A stretch of 64,000 bases of DNA from Altererythrobacter aquiaggeris (GCF_037154015.1 NZ_JBANRL010000001.1:1860001-1924000), one strand, 5' to 3'; shown: positions 35,557 to 45,210, counted from the stretch's first letter. Notes: generated from the letters alone by a model not told the origin. Numbers and translations: made by a program.

Positions 35557-37986
35557 TTACCCGCCGCTTTTTGAAAAGGCGTTCTTCGTTTTCAGGCTGG
35601 GCTTTTCCATCCATGGCTGGTCGGGCCAGCGGTGGCGCGGATATCTGCCCTTCATGTCTTTTGCCACATCACTCCAGCTTCCGCGCCAGAAGCCGGGCAA
35701 ATCACGCGTGGATTGGATCGGGCGGCCCGCCGGGCTGGTCAGCTTGAGAAGCAGCGGTGCGGGGCCGATCATCGGCTGGCTATCGAGCCCGAACAAGGCC
35801 TGCACGCGGATTTCGGCAGACGGCGCATCATCGCCGGAATAATCGATCATGTGCGAAGTTCCGGCGGGCGATTTGAATTCACGCGGAGCCAGCCGGTCGA
35901 GCGCCTGCCGTTCGTCCCAGTCCAGACGCGCAAGCAGGGCTTCGGCCAGCCTGCCGCTGGACAAGGCAAGATCGCGCCGTCCGGCCAGCAGCGGAGCCAG
36001 CCAGCAATCCGCATCTTCGCGCAACCTGCCGGTCGCAAGTGCTTTTATCCCGGCATGGTTCGCACGTGCGATCAGCGCGGCGGGCAGCAGGTCTTCCAGG
36101 CCCTCCCTCGCTTTTTCCAGCAAAAGCGCGCTGACGGCTTCGCCATCGGGTGCGTTGTCCGGCCCGCTGGCCAGCTTGATTGCGCCCAGCGCTTGTTCCA
36201 GCCGCGCTTCCACCCGCTGTGCGTCCGCGTTCCAGTTGAGCACGCTGCGCCGCCTGACCAGATGGGCCAGATGCCGCTCCACCTCGGCCGCCGAAAGAGC
36301 GGCTGCGGCGATAATCCGCGCACCCCTGGCGTGTCCCTGCGCATCACCGATAACCAGCCAGTCCGCGCGCGCCAGCGGTGATGCAGGGTCAAGAAAATAG
36401 CCGCGCCCGCCAGCCGAAATCCAGTTCTCGGCCTTGGCATCGCGCGGTTTGGCGATGTTGTCCGGCAGAGCCATCGCCAGAAAGACTGCCGGATTGAGCG
36501 CTTCGTTTCTGGCCTCCGAAATCAGCTGCCCCGCCTCGAACGCCCATCGGCCCGCCAATTTGCGGGACGCAGCCGCGCGGGAACTTCTGTCGCAATTCCA
36601 CCGGTCAAGCCGCGCCAGCAAATCTTCGCCGCGCCCGCCCAGCCCGCGTTCCTGCAGCAGCAATGCAATACGCGCCGCGTCACGGGCCTGACCGGCGCGC
36701 GCGCCAAACAGCACCATTGCCGCGTGCACCGGGTCCATCGGCAGGCTGGCTATCTGGGTTCCCAGCGTCGTCATGCTGCCATCTGGGCCAAGCGCGCCCA
36801 GTTTTTCCAACCGGTCACGCGCCGCAGCAACCGAAGCAAGCGGCGGCGGATCAAGCCACGCCAGCGATGCCGGATCGTGTGTCCCCCATTTGGCAAGTGC
36901 TAGCACCAGCGCGGTCAAATCCGCAGTTTCGATTGCGGGCGGATCGTATGGCTGCCTGCCGGGATGCGCAGCCTTTTCCCACAGCCGGTATGCCGTACCG
37001 GGGCCAAGCCGTGCTGCGCGGCCCGCGCGCTGGGTGGCGGCGGCCTGGCTGGTACGTGTGGTAATCAAATGCGTCGTACCTGCTGCGCGATCGAATTCGG
37101 CGCGGCGTGACAGACCGCTATCGACGACGACGCTCACGCCTTCCAGTGTGAGCGAGGTTTCCGCAATTGCCGTGGCGAGCACGATCCGGCGGCGCCCCCC
37201 GGCATCGCTGCGAATGGCAGCGCGCTGGTCTTCCGGCTGGACCTGCCCGTGCAGCGGCAGGATCGGCGTGTCTTTCAGCCGGGTTTCGAGGCGTTCGCGG
37301 ACGCGTTCGATCTCGCGTACGCCCGGCAGGAAGGCGAGGATATCTCCGTCCGTTTCGCGGCGCGCAGTCAATATCGCGGCAGCCATGGCATCTTCGATGG
37401 GCAATTCGGGTGACGAACCAAGCCAGCGCAGTTCGAGCGGATAGGCTTTCCCCTGGCTTTCGATAATGCGGGTGCCGCCGCCGAGCAGGCCGGAAAATCT
37501 TGTTCCGTCGATTGTCGCCGACATCACCAGAATACGCAGATCGTCGCGCAATATCTGCTTGCTTTCGATCGTCAGCGCCAGCCCGAGATCGCTATCTAGA
37601 TGCCGTTCATGCGCTTCATCGAATACCACTGCGCTGATCCCTGTCAGTTCCGGGTCGCCCAGCAATTTGTTGACGAAAATCGCCTCGGTCATGACCAGCA
37701 CGCGCGTTCTGGCTGACTGCCTGGTGTCCATCCGCGTCAGGTAACCGATGGTTTCGCCCACCTGTTCGCCGAGCATTTCGGCCATCCGTTCCGCCGCAGC
37801 ACGCGCAGCAATCCGCCGCGGGCTGAGCAGGATTATCTGACCATCACACCACGGCTCACCCAGCAGCGCGGGCGCGACAGCGGTAGTCTTACCTGCACCG
37901 GGGGGAGCGATCAGAACGGCAGCGCCGTCACAATGCAAAGCAGACAGAAGGTCCGGCAGAACCGTTTCGATCGGTAGAGCGGTCAA
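35557..37986 (-). CDS. hrpB: ATP-dependent helicase HrpB
   Basis: 809 residues, the length of E. coli HrpB. It is a DEAH-box helicase with Walker A APPGAGKTTAV, Walker B FDEAHERHLDSDLG, SAT in VMSATIDG and the RNA helicase motif TQRAGRAARLGPG, followed by the HrpB-specific C-terminal domain. The physiological role is poorly known; E. coli mutants have subtle phenotypes. The start is a TTG at 37986, since no in-frame ATG sits upstream of the first motif. The next gene upstream, a polyprenyl synthase, ends 12 bp away. Confidence 0.93.
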   Translation of the reverse strand: MTALPIETVLPDLLSALHCDGAAVLIAPPGAGKTTAVAPALLGEPWCDGQIILLSPRRIAARAAAERMAEMLGEQVGETIGYLTRMDTRQSARTRVLVMTEAIFVNKLLGDPELTGISAVVFDEAHERHLDSDLGLALTIESKQILRDDLRILVMSATIDGTRFSGLLGGGTRIIESQGKAYPLELRWLGSSPELPIEDAMAAAILTARRETDGDILAFLPGVREIERVRERLETRLKDTPILPLHGQVQPEDQRAAIRSDAGGRRRIVLATAIAETSLTLEGVSVVVDSGLSRRAEFDRAAGTTHLITTRTSQAAATQRAGRAARLGPGTAYRLWEKAAHPGRQPYDPPAIETADLTALVLALAKWGTHDPASLAWLDPPPLASVAAARDRLEKLGALGPDGSMTTLGTQIASLPMDPVHAAMVLFGARAGQARDAARIALLLQERGLGGRGEDLLARLDRWNCDRSSRAAASRKLAGRWAFEAGQLISEARNEALNPAVFLAMALPDNIAKPRDAKAENWISAGGRGYFLDPASPLARADWLVIGDAQGHARGARIIAAAALSAAEVERHLAHLVRRRSVLNWNADAQRVEARLEQALGAIKLASGPDNAPDGEAVSALLLEKAREGLEDLLPAALIARANHAGIKALATGRLREDADCWLAPLLAGRRDLALSSGRLAEALLARLDWDERQALDRLAPREFKSPAGTSHMIDYSGDDAPSAEIRVQALFGLDSQPMIGPAPLLLKLTSPAGRPIQSTRDLPGFWRGSWSDVAKDMKGRYPRHRWPDQPWMEKPSLKTKNAFSKSGG

Positions 37987-37998
37987 ACCCCGCTTGCC

Positions 37999-39021
37999 TC
38001 AATAACCCCGGCTGACAGCGAACCTCGCCGCCTCGGCCATGGCAGCGCGGGCCTTGCTTTCGGGGAAAATAGCCAGTGCATCGATTGCACGTTCGGCAAA
38101 ATGGCGTGCCCGTTCGCGCGTGGCGGCAACCGCATCATGCTTTTCGATCAGGCTGATTGCGTGATCCAGATCGCCGGCATCCTCGCGCCGTCCCGAGATG
38201 GCATCTTTCCAGAACCGACGATCGGTCTCGTTGCCGCGCGCATAAGCGAGGATTACCGGCAAGGTCATTTTGCCTTCGCGGAAATCGTCGCCGCGTGACT
38301 TGCCCATTTCCGCTGCGCTGGAATCGTAATCGATCGCATCATCGACAAGCTGGAAAGCGACGCCCAGATTGCGGCCGTAATCGTCCAGCGCCTGCTCTTC
38401 TTCCTCGCCGCGTTCGGCCACCACGGCAGCTATCCGGCTGGCGGCAGCAAACAGCGCGGCGGTCTTGGCTCCGATAATATTCAAATAACGCTCTTCGCTG
38501 GTTTCGATTTGCCGCTGCGCGGTCAACTGGTCAACCTCGCCCTCGGCAATGATGGCGCTGGCGCCCGAAAGAATCTTGAGAACTTTCAGACTGCCATCCT
38601 CGACCATCAGTTCGAATGCGCGGCTGAACAGGAAATCACCAACCAGGACGGTCGCGGGATTGCCGAAAATGATATTGGCCGCTGCCTTGCCGCGCCGCAG
38701 ATCGCTGCCATCGACGACATCATCATGCAGCAGCGTTGCGGTGTGGATAAATTCCACTGCCGCCGCGAGCTTGTGATGGCGCGTCCCCTGATAGCCCACG
38801 ACTTCTGCTCCGGCGAGCGTCAGCATCGGGCGAAGCCGCTTGCCGCCGCCGGCGATCAAATGGCCTGCCAGGGTTGGAATAAGCGGGATCTCGCTCTGCA
38901 TCCGGTCCAGAATCACGGAATTTACCGCATTCATCGCCGTCGCGGTTTGCGCCAGCATGGGATCGAGTGAAGGAGCGCGTTCGGGCTGCTCACGCTTGAA
39001 GGGAATGACCTTACCGCTCAT
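37999..39021 (-). CDS. Polyprenyl (octa/decaprenyl) diphosphate synthase
   Basis: 340-residue trans-prenyltransferase that makes the ubiquinone side chain. First aspartate-rich motif LLHDDVVDGSDLRRG (D100, D101, D104), GGGKRLRP near residue 60, and second motif FQLVDDAIDYD. Chain length cannot be read exactly; alphaproteobacteria of this type usually make Q-10, so a decaprenyl synthase is likely. Start at the ATG of 39021. Chorismate mutase is transcribed divergently from 75 bp upstream. Confidence 0.92.
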   Translation of the reverse strand: MSGKVIPFKREQPERAPSLDPMLAQTATAMNAVNSVILDRMQSEIPLIPTLAGHLIAGGGKRLRPMLTLAGAEVVGYQGTRHHKLAAAVEFIHTATLLHDDVVDGSDLRRGKAAANIIFGNPATVLVGDFLFSRAFELMVEDGSLKVLKILSGASAIIAEGEVDQLTAQRQIETSEERYLNIIGAKTAALFAAASRIAAVVAERGEEEEQALDDYGRNLGVAFQLVDDAIDYDSSAAEMGKSRGDDFREGKMTLPVILAYARGNETDRRFWKDAISGRREDAGDLDHAISLIEKHDAVAATRERARHFAERAIDALAIFPESKARAAMAEAARFAVSRGY

Positions 39022-39095
39022 GCGAGGCCAAATGGGCGCTCGGGCAGTGAATGGCAAGCATGGAAAGCATCGCAAACGCGTGATAGGTGGCAGTG

Positions 39096-39389
39096 ATGAG
39101 CCAGTCCGATGCTGAAAACCAACTCGCCCAGTTCCGCCGGAGCATCGACAATTTCGATGCGGCGCTGATCCATATCCTCGCCGAACGGTTCCGGATTACG
39201 CAAGCCGTGGGCGAATATAAGGCGGCGAACAGGCTCCCCCCCGCTGACCCCGGACGCGAAATTGCGCAAATCGCACGCTTGCGCGCTCTGGCCGAAGAAG
39301 CCGATCTTGACCCGGAATTCAGCGAAAAGTTTTTGCGCTTTATCATCGACGAAGTGATCCGCCACCACGAAAATGCACAAAACGGATAG
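39096..39389 (+). CDS. Chorismate mutase (AroQ class)
   Basis: 97-residue all-helical AroQ-type domain converting chorismate to prephenate for Phe/Tyr synthesis. Helix 1 has QFRRSIDNFDAALIHILAERF, containing the active-site arginine; the K/E segment VGEYKAANRL and PGREIAQIARLRAL follow. It is a free-standing single-domain enzyme with no fused dehydratase or dehydrogenase. A GTG at 39087 extends the frame by three codons, but AGGTGG ribosome spacing supports the ATG at 39096. No aromatic pathway neighbour lies beside it. Confidence 0.9.
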   Translation: MSQSDAENQLAQFRRSIDNFDAALIHILAERFRITQAVGEYKAANRLPPADPGREIAQIARLRALAEEADLDPEFSEKFLRFIIDEVIRHHENAQNG

Positions 39390-39391
39390 GG

Positions 39392-40810
39392 TTATCCCGG
39401 CCGGGGCAGCATTAATCTGACCATCAGGCCGCCCAGATCTTCGCTCTCATCGAGTTCGACCCCGCCGCCGTAAATTTCTGCGACATCGCGCACGATGGCA
39501 AGGCCCAGCCCGGTTCCCGGCTTGCCGGTATCCAGCCGCGCGCCGCGATCGAAGATGCGCTCACGCTCCTCGTCTGGGATGCCGCGGCCGTCATCTTCCA
39601 CCCAGATTGTGCAAAGCTGTTCCAAAGGCTCGGTGTCCACGGTGACGAAGACACTTCCGCCGCCATATTTTGCGGCGTTTTCGACAAGATTCCCAAGGAT
39701 TTCATCAAGATCCTGCCGTTCGATAGCGACCAGTGCGTCACGGTTGCCGTCGATGTCGAACCGGACGTCCGGATAAAGCCGGCTGACAGCGCGCCGCACC
39801 GCCTCTGCACTGGCACAAACCTCGGTCCGGGCATGGCCGACTGCGCGGCGGCCAACCGCCCTCGCGCGTGCCAGATGGTGATCGACCTGCCGGCGCATTA
39901 CCGCAGCTTCGCGGATAACGGTGTCGGGCAAATCATCAGCCCGCGCGGTGGCCGCATTCATCACCACTGTCAGCGGGGTTTTGAGCGCATGTGCCAGATT
40001 GCCCGCATGGGTGCGCGCTTCCTCGGCCTGCTTTTCCGAATGGGCCAGCAGTCCGTTCAATTCTTCTACCAGAGGCTGAACCTCGAGCGGGAGTGGATCG
40101 GTGACGCGATTGGTCCCCTTGGTCCTCATACGCTGGATCGCGGCACGTATCCGGCGAAGCGGACTAAGCCCGTACCAGCTTTGCAGCGCGGCCATGATAA
40201 ACAGGCCAAGCCCCAGAACCACGAAGCTGTAGAACAGGATCGAGCGAATCCGCGCAATTTGCGCGTCCAGTTCGCCGCGGCTTGCCGCCACCGCCAATGT
40301 CCAGGTTTTGTCGCTTCCCGGCAACGTAATGTTACGCTCGACAATCCGCAGCTCGTCGTCTTCAAACTGGTCACTGTTGTAGAAATGCGGTTCGGTATCC
40401 TGATAATTCCGTTTCAGATCAAGCGTGTTATCCCATAGCGAGCGTGATCCGTCCTGAAACGAGTTGGCCCTGCTGTCGAGCGAGTAGGACTTGAAATCTT
40501 CTTCCTCGGCGGCACTGATTTGCCAATACATCCCGCTGTTCGGTTCGAGAAACCGTTGATCGCCCAGCGGCCGGTTGAGCGAGACTTCGCCGCCAGCCTC
40601 GATCTCTGCAGAGCCGACCATCGCGTTCAGGACATATTCGAGCTGATCGTCGAAATTGCTTGTGACCAGATTGGCCAATGTTCGGTCCAGCGCCAACCCG
40701 CCACCAAGCAGCAGCACGACGATCCACGCAGCCGCAATCATCATCATGCGGCGGGACAAGCTACCCGTATGCGGCGCGGTACCCGTTATTTCTTCAGCTG
40801 CCGCCGGCAT
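39392..40810 (-). CDS. Sensor histidine kinase (PhoQ/FeuQ-like)
   Basis: 472 residues. Two membrane helices (about 22-42 and 190-210) enclose a periplasmic sensor domain of about 145 residues. HAMP-like linker (LSPLRRIRAAIQRM), HisKA with the phosphoacceptor H274 in NLAHALKTPLTVV, N-box NLVENAAKYGG, G1 VEDDGRGIP and G2 GTGLGLAIV are all intact. It lies 3 bp downstream of the response regulator gene, its obvious partner. Signal is unknown; relatives sense divalent cations, antimicrobial peptides or osmolarity. Confidence 0.93.
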   Translation of the reverse strand: MPAAAEEITGTAPHTGSLSRRMMMIAAAWIVVLLLGGGLALDRTLANLVTSNFDDQLEYVLNAMVGSAEIEAGGEVSLNRPLGDQRFLEPNSGMYWQISAAEEEDFKSYSLDSRANSFQDGSRSLWDNTLDLKRNYQDTEPHFYNSDQFEDDELRIVERNITLPGSDKTWTLAVAASRGELDAQIARIRSILFYSFVVLGLGLFIMAALQSWYGLSPLRRIRAAIQRMRTKGTNRVTDPLPLEVQPLVEELNGLLAHSEKQAEEARTHAGNLAHALKTPLTVVMNAATARADDLPDTVIREAAVMRRQVDHHLARARAVGRRAVGHARTEVCASAEAVRRAVSRLYPDVRFDIDGNRDALVAIERQDLDEILGNLVENAAKYGGGSVFVTVDTEPLEQLCTIWVEDDGRGIPDEERERIFDRGARLDTGKPGTGLGLAIVRDVAEIYGGGVELDESEDLGGLMVRLMLPRPG

Positions 40811-40813
40811 GAT

Positions 40814-41494
40814 CTAGGACGCGCGGGGCGCGTCATCCGGATCGTCCAGACTATAGCCCAGCCCGCGAATAGTCGTGATCACTTCGGCGCCCAGTTTTTT
40901 GCGAATGCGAGTGACGAAAACTTCGATCGTATTGGAATCGCGGTCAAAATCCTGATCGTAAATGTGTTCGATCAGCTCGGTCCGGCTTACGACCTTGCCC
41001 TTGTGATGCATCAGATAGCTGAGCAGCTTATATTCTTGCGCTGTCAGTTTCACCGGCTCTCCGCCGCGCGTCACACGGCCCGAACGCGTATCCAGCCGGA
41101 CCACACCAGCGGTCAATTCGCTGGAGGTGTTACCCGAAGCGCGGCGGATCAGCGCCCGCAAACGAGCGATCAGTTCTTCGGTCTGGAAAGGTTTGGCGAG
41201 ATAGTCATCCGCGCCGGCATCAAGTCCGGCAACCTTGTCAGACCAGCTGTCACGGGCGGTCAGGACCAGAACCGGAAAAGTGCGACCTTCCTTACGCCAC
41301 ATGCCAAGCACCGTCAGACCGTCAATTTCCGGCAGACCGAGATCGAGGATTACTGCGTCGTAATCTTCGGTGCTGCCCAGAAAGTGGCCATCTTCACCAT
41401 CGGTTGACAGATCGATGGCGTAACCGGTCTGTTCAAGCGTGGATTTCAACTGTTGCCCCAGTGTCGGTTCGTCCTCGACGATCAAGACGCGCAT
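40814..41494 (-). CDS. OmpR-family response regulator
   Basis: 226 residues. Receiver domain with acidic pocket E7/D8 in VEDEP, phospho-acceptor D51 in AVILDLGLPEIDG, the conserved Thr in VLTARD and the Lys in YLAKPF, then a winged-helix DNA-binding domain with LTAQEYKLLSYLMHHKGKVVSR and RIRKKLGAEVITTIRGLGYS. Cotranscribed with the histidine kinase. A small PepSY-domain gene lies 109 bp upstream on the same strand and may be a regulatory partner or target. Confidence 0.95.
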   Translation of the reverse strand: MRVLIVEDEPTLGQQLKSTLEQTGYAIDLSTDGEDGHFLGSTEDYDAVILDLGLPEIDGLTVLGMWRKEGRTFPVLVLTARDSWSDKVAGLDAGADDYLAKPFQTEELIARLRALIRRASGNTSSELTAGVVRLDTRSGRVTRGGEPVKLTAQEYKLLSYLMHHKGKVVSRTELIEHIYDQDFDRDSNTIEVFVTRIRKKLGAEVITTIRGLGYSLDDPDDAPRAS

Positions 41495-41603
41495 TATATG
41501 GTTTCCCCTGCTTCTTCAGGCCCGAATAAAAGCCGGATTTATCGTGTGGAAGGATGTGGGCTTTTGCGCTTAATGCGTCAACCAATGCTGACAACATATA
41601 CGC

Positions 41604-41909
41604 CTAGCGTGATTGGGAAATAATCCGTCCCGAACGGGCATCGATATCAACGAACATCACCCGTCCGTCGCGGATAAATTTGAGCCGGTACGCCATCGCC
41701 GCCGCATCGAAATACGGGCCGATATATTGTGCGCCGCGCATTCGCGGAATTACCCGCCCTTCGATTTCACGCAGGGAAAGCACATTGCCTGCGCGCATTT
41801 CCTTGCGCGCCTTCGCCTGGTCTTCGCGCGTCTGCGCCTGAACAGGTGCGGCAACACCGGTGGCGAACAAGGAAGCGGCAATCGCTGCAGAAATCAGTTT
41901 TTGAAACAT
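41604..41909 (-). CDS. Secreted PepSY-domain protein
   Basis: 101 residues: a signal peptide ending around APVQAQ, then a PepSY-like fold (RVIPRMRGAQYIGPYFD followed by YRLKFIRDGRVMFVDIDARSGRI). PepSY domains are thought to inhibit or modulate peptidases or sensor kinases in the periplasm. I started at the ATG of 41909 because the signal peptide begins there. The position upstream of a two-component system is recurrent in alphaproteobacteria, suggesting it may control or report on the kinase. Confidence 0.8.
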   Translation of the reverse strand: MFQKLISAAIAASLFATGVAAPVQAQTREDQAKARKEMRAGNVLSLREIEGRVIPRMRGAQYIGPYFDAAAMAYRLKFIRDGRVMFVDIDARSGRIISQSR

Positions 41910-41974
41910 TGATCGTCCACTAGACCGGCAGCATTGAACAATGTGTGAATAAGGCAAATTACCGTTGTTCAGGC

Positions 41975-42706
41975 TTAGCGGGTCATTTCGTATTTAACCG
42001 AAATCGTCACCGCCGTACCGACCAGGCCGGGCTGGACGGGTGAAGCCACCGCTGCTGACGACCCGGTAACAACAATTTGATCGCGCATCATCGGTTGCGG
42101 ACGGCTGGAAAAAACATTCTCGCTGACCTCGAGCAATCGAACAGCCGAGAAACCCGCCATTCTTGCGTAATCCAGCGCCTGGGCATTGGCCTGCGCCCAC
42201 GCAGCCTTGCGGGCCTGAGCGCGGGCCGACGTGTCATCGTCGATCGAAAAATCCGGACCATTCAGGTCAGTAGCGCCGGCTGCAACCAGAGCATCGAGCA
42301 CACTGCCGGTATCGTCGATATCGCGCAGGATCACGCTTACGCGGTTTACCACCTGATATCCGAGGAACACCTGCCTCTGGTTAGGCCGGTCATAATCATA
42401 TTGCGCGTTCAGATTGATCCCGCTGGTCTGGATATCGTCTTCAGCGATCCCGAGCGCCTTGATACGTTTGATCACCGCGTCCATCTGGACAGCATTGAGC
42501 CGCATCGCTTCGACCGCTGTCTGCGCCTGCGTTGCTACTCCGGCGCCCACGGTCGCCACATCGGGGCGGGCCTTTACCGTCTCGGTCACGTTAAGTTCGA
42601 CCACCGGGCCTTGGACCTGCATCTGGACTTCTGCCGCAGCCGGGGCTGCAGCCAGAGTCGCCGTACATGCTGTCGCTGCGAGTAGCGGTATTGCGTAGCG
42701 GATCAT
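41975..42706 (-). CDS. SIMPL (DUF541) domain periplasmic protein
   Basis: 243 residues with a signal peptide (cleavage near APAAA) and a DUF541/SIMPL domain: LNVTETVKARPDVATVGAGV near the start and the C-terminal TGSSAAVASPVQPGLVGTAVTISVKYEMTR. Relatives include E. coli YggE, linked to oxidative stress, and BP26 of Brucella, an oligomeric periplasmic antigen. It precedes the PepSY gene by 65 bp and may share its promoter. Biochemical role unknown. Confidence 0.87.
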   Translation of the reverse strand: MIRYAIPLLAATACTATLAAAPAAAEVQMQVQGPVVELNVTETVKARPDVATVGAGVATQAQTAVEAMRLNAVQMDAVIKRIKALGIAEDDIQTSGINLNAQYDYDRPNQRQVFLGYQVVNRVSVILRDIDDTGSVLDALVAAGATDLNGPDFSIDDDTSARAQARKAAWAQANAQALDYARMAGFSAVRLLEVSENVFSSRPQPMMRDQIVVTGSSAAVASPVQPGLVGTAVTISVKYEMTR

Positions 42707-42819
42707 CGTGTCTCTCCGGTTATTTGCGGGTACAAATGGGTTTTGCAGAATTACGTTTGCCTGAACCGGTTGTTCCTATGCTGGACCTCGCACGCAACGC
42801 CCGCTAGGTGCCGCGCGCT

Positions 42820-44625
42820 ATGGCACAACCACCGATCCTCAGTTGGGAAGGGCTCGGCCTGATCCAGGGATCGGGCTGGCTGTTTACCGACATCGATTTG
42901 CATATCGGCCCGCGTGACCGGCTGGCGCTGATCGGGCGCAACGGCGCTGGCAAGACCACTCTGCTGAAAATGATCGATGGGCGGATCGAAGCCGACAAGG
43001 GCATTCGCAAGGTCAAGCCCGGCACGCAAATCGTGATGCTCGATCAGGACCCTGATTTCAGCGGCTTCGACACACTGATGGATTTCGCATTGGCGGGCAG
43101 CGGCGCGCCCGAAGAATACGAAATTGACGCTATTGCAAGCCAACTCGGCATCGACATGACTACCAAGTCAGCCGGTGCCAGCGGGGGCGAACGGCGGCGT
43201 GCGGCATTGGCCCGCGCGCTGGCCAGCGATGCCGACTTGCTGCTGCTGGACGAGCCCACCAACCATCTCGATCTTTCAGCCATAGAATGGCTCGAGGATT
43301 GGCTCAGCCGCTATAAGGGCGCCTTTGTCGTCATCAGCCACGACCGGACTTTCCTCAAACGCCTGACCAATGCGACGCTGTGGCTGGAAAGCAAAACCAT
43401 GCGCCGCAAGGAAGTCGGCTTTGGCGGTTACGAGGCATGGGAAGAAGAGGTTTACGCCCAGCAGGCCCGCGAAAAGCACAAGATGGACGCCAAGCTGAAA
43501 ATCGAGGCGCACTGGCTGGAACGCGGAGTAACCGCGCGGCGCAAACGCAATCAGGGCCGGCTGGAAAAACTGTATGAAATGCGTGCACAGCGCGCGGCGA
43601 TGATTACGTCAGGCGGCACGGCCAAACTCAAATTATCCAGCGATGACAGCAAGACCAAATCGGTTATCGCTGCCAAGGATATATCGAAGTCTTTCGGCAC
43701 GGGCGACCAGCAGCGAACGATCATCAAGCAATTCAGCCTGCGGATCCAGCGCGGCGACCGGATCGGGATCGTCGGCAGTAATGGCGCGGGCAAGACCACC
43801 CTGCTCAAAATGCTGACCGGCGAACTGCAACCAGATATGGGCGAAGTGACGCTTGCCATGACACTGACCGGCGTCATGATCGACCAGCAGCGCAGCGTCA
43901 TGTCGGGCGATAAGACCGTGCGCGACGTGTTGGCGCATGGCGGCGACTGGATCGATGTGCGCGGCGTGCGCAAGCATGTGATGGGCTACCTCAAGGAATT
44001 TCTGTTCGATGAGAAAATCATCGATACGAAGGTCAACATCCTGTCTGGGGGAGAGAAATCACGCCTGCTTCTGGCGCGTGAGTTCGCTCGCGAATCCAAC
44101 CTGCTTGTCCTTGACGAGCCGACCAACGACCTGGACCTGGAAACGCTCGACCTGTTGCAGGAAGTCATTGCGGATTATGACGGTACGGTGCTCATCGTGA
44201 GCCATGACCGCGACTTTCTCGATCGGACAGTCACAGTCACGCTCGGCCTCGATGGCAGCGGCGATGTCGACATTGTTGCGGGCGGCTATGCCGATTGGGC
44301 AGCCAAACGCGTCGAACGGCGCAATCAGGTGAAAAAACCGGTAAAAACCGGCACTGGCGTTGCGCCGGTCAAATCTGCATCGGGTCCCGCCAAACCCGCA
44401 AAACTTACCTACAGGGACCAGCGCGACTACGAAATTCTGCCAGCGCGGATAGACGAGCTGGAAGCGGCCATCAGACGCGGTGAAGAAATTCTCTCCGACC
44501 CCGAGCTGTTTACCGCCGACCCGCAAAAGTTCGCTACCATCAACAAGGGTATCGTAAACGCCCGTGCGGAAAAAAACGCGGCTGAAGAACGCTGGCTTGA
44601 ACTGGCAGAAAAGGTCGAGGGATAA
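42820..44625 (+). CDS. uup: ABC-F family ATPase, Uup-like
   Basis: 601 residues, two ATP-binding domains and no membrane part. Walker A NGAGKTTLLK occurs in both halves; signature motifs GASGGERRR and LSGGEKSR and Walker B LLDEPTNHLDL and LVLDEPTNDLDL are complete. The linker has the P-site tRNA interaction arm, and a C-terminal coiled coil (YRDQRDYEILPARIDELEA) identifies the Uup branch, linked to ribosome function and transposon excision phenotypes. I chose the ATG at 42820, four codons after a GTG start, since AGGTG precedes it. Confidence 0.92.
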   Translation: MAQPPILSWEGLGLIQGSGWLFTDIDLHIGPRDRLALIGRNGAGKTTLLKMIDGRIEADKGIRKVKPGTQIVMLDQDPDFSGFDTLMDFALAGSGAPEEYEIDAIASQLGIDMTTKSAGASGGERRRAALARALASDADLLLLDEPTNHLDLSAIEWLEDWLSRYKGAFVVISHDRTFLKRLTNATLWLESKTMRRKEVGFGGYEAWEEEVYAQQAREKHKMDAKLKIEAHWLERGVTARRKRNQGRLEKLYEMRAQRAAMITSGGTAKLKLSSDDSKTKSVIAAKDISKSFGTGDQQRTIIKQFSLRIQRGDRIGIVGSNGAGKTTLLKMLTGELQPDMGEVTLAMTLTGVMIDQQRSVMSGDKTVRDVLAHGGDWIDVRGVRKHVMGYLKEFLFDEKIIDTKVNILSGGEKSRLLLAREFARESNLLVLDEPTNDLDLETLDLLQEVIADYDGTVLIVSHDRDFLDRTVTVTLGLDGSGDVDIVAGGYADWAAKRVERRNQVKKPVKTGTGVAPVKSASGPAKPAKLTYRDQRDYEILPARIDELEAAIRRGEEILSDPELFTADPQKFATINKGIVNARAEKNAAEERWLELAEKVEG

Positions 44626-44671
44626 CTGGCCAACGAAAATTCACATGCTGCCCCGTTACCCCCCGGCGCAC

Positions 44672-45148
44672 TCAATTGATCCGATAGAAATGCGCCACCC
44701 GGTCGAGCGCCAGTTTCAGAACCAGCTTGCCGCTGCGCGCTGGCCATCGGAGTTCTTTTTCGGCATCGGGGATCCCCTCGCAGGCGCACACCACACGCCA
44801 CAGAATATCGGACAGTCCGGCCCCGGCAGCCGCCATTGCGCCGCCAAACCGCGCCTTTGCCGCAATCTGCCGCTCTGTTGGCGACAACCCGGCATCACCG
44901 CCCTGCCCGCTGATCCTGACCGGATCCCATTTCATTGTAATACACGGCGCCAGCTGCGCCCGTTCGTAATCGGCCCGCAGCCGCTCGCCAGCGTCATAAA
45001 GCCGTCCATCGATGTAACCGCGCGCGTGTAACCACGACAGCGGCGATTCTGCCAGATTGACAGTCACACTGCGGCCCCGGCTGCTCCGCTTTGCGCCGCG
45101 CCGGACACCGTCATTGGTCAATTCACGTTCAACCAGTTTGCGCTGCAT
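44672..45148 (-). CDS. DUF6456 domain protein
   Basis: 158 residues. The N-terminal 40 residues are basic and unstructured-looking (RRGAKRSSRGRS). The rest carries the DUF6456 pattern: SPLSWLHARGYIDGRLYDAGERL, LSPTERQIAAKARF, AGLSDILWRVVCACEGIPDAE and a terminal helix. The family is confined mainly to alphaproteobacteria, often with a helix-turn-helix domain, and its function is unknown; the two C-terminal helices could bind nucleic acid. It is transcribed divergently from an XRE regulator, which suggests shared control. The upstream open frame is antisense to other genes and rejected. Confidence 0.8.
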   Translation of the reverse strand: MQRKLVERELTNDGVRRGAKRSSRGRSVTVNLAESPLSWLHARGYIDGRLYDAGERLRADYERAQLAPCITMKWDPVRISGQGGDAGLSPTERQIAAKARFGGAMAAAGAGLSDILWRVVCACEGIPDAEKELRWPARSGKLVLKLALDRVAHFYRIN

Positions 45149-45178
45149 AAAATTCCCTTTCGGTGTTGTTCGATTGGC

Positions 45179-45210
45179 TTGACAAAAGCGGTTCCTGTAG
45201 GAAAGATAAT
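45179..45210. promoter_or_regulatory. Promoter/operator region between DUF6456 and XRE genes
   Basis: TTGACA (45179-45184) precedes a perfect inverted repeat TTCCT-GT-AGGAA (45192-45203) and an AT-rich GATAAT (45205-45210). A second small palindrome ATTTC-G-GAAAT follows near 45224-45234. Short palindromes at a divergent promoter are typical for XRE autoregulation. Hexamer spacing is non-ideal (20 bp), so the exact promoter is uncertain. Confidence 0.4.
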
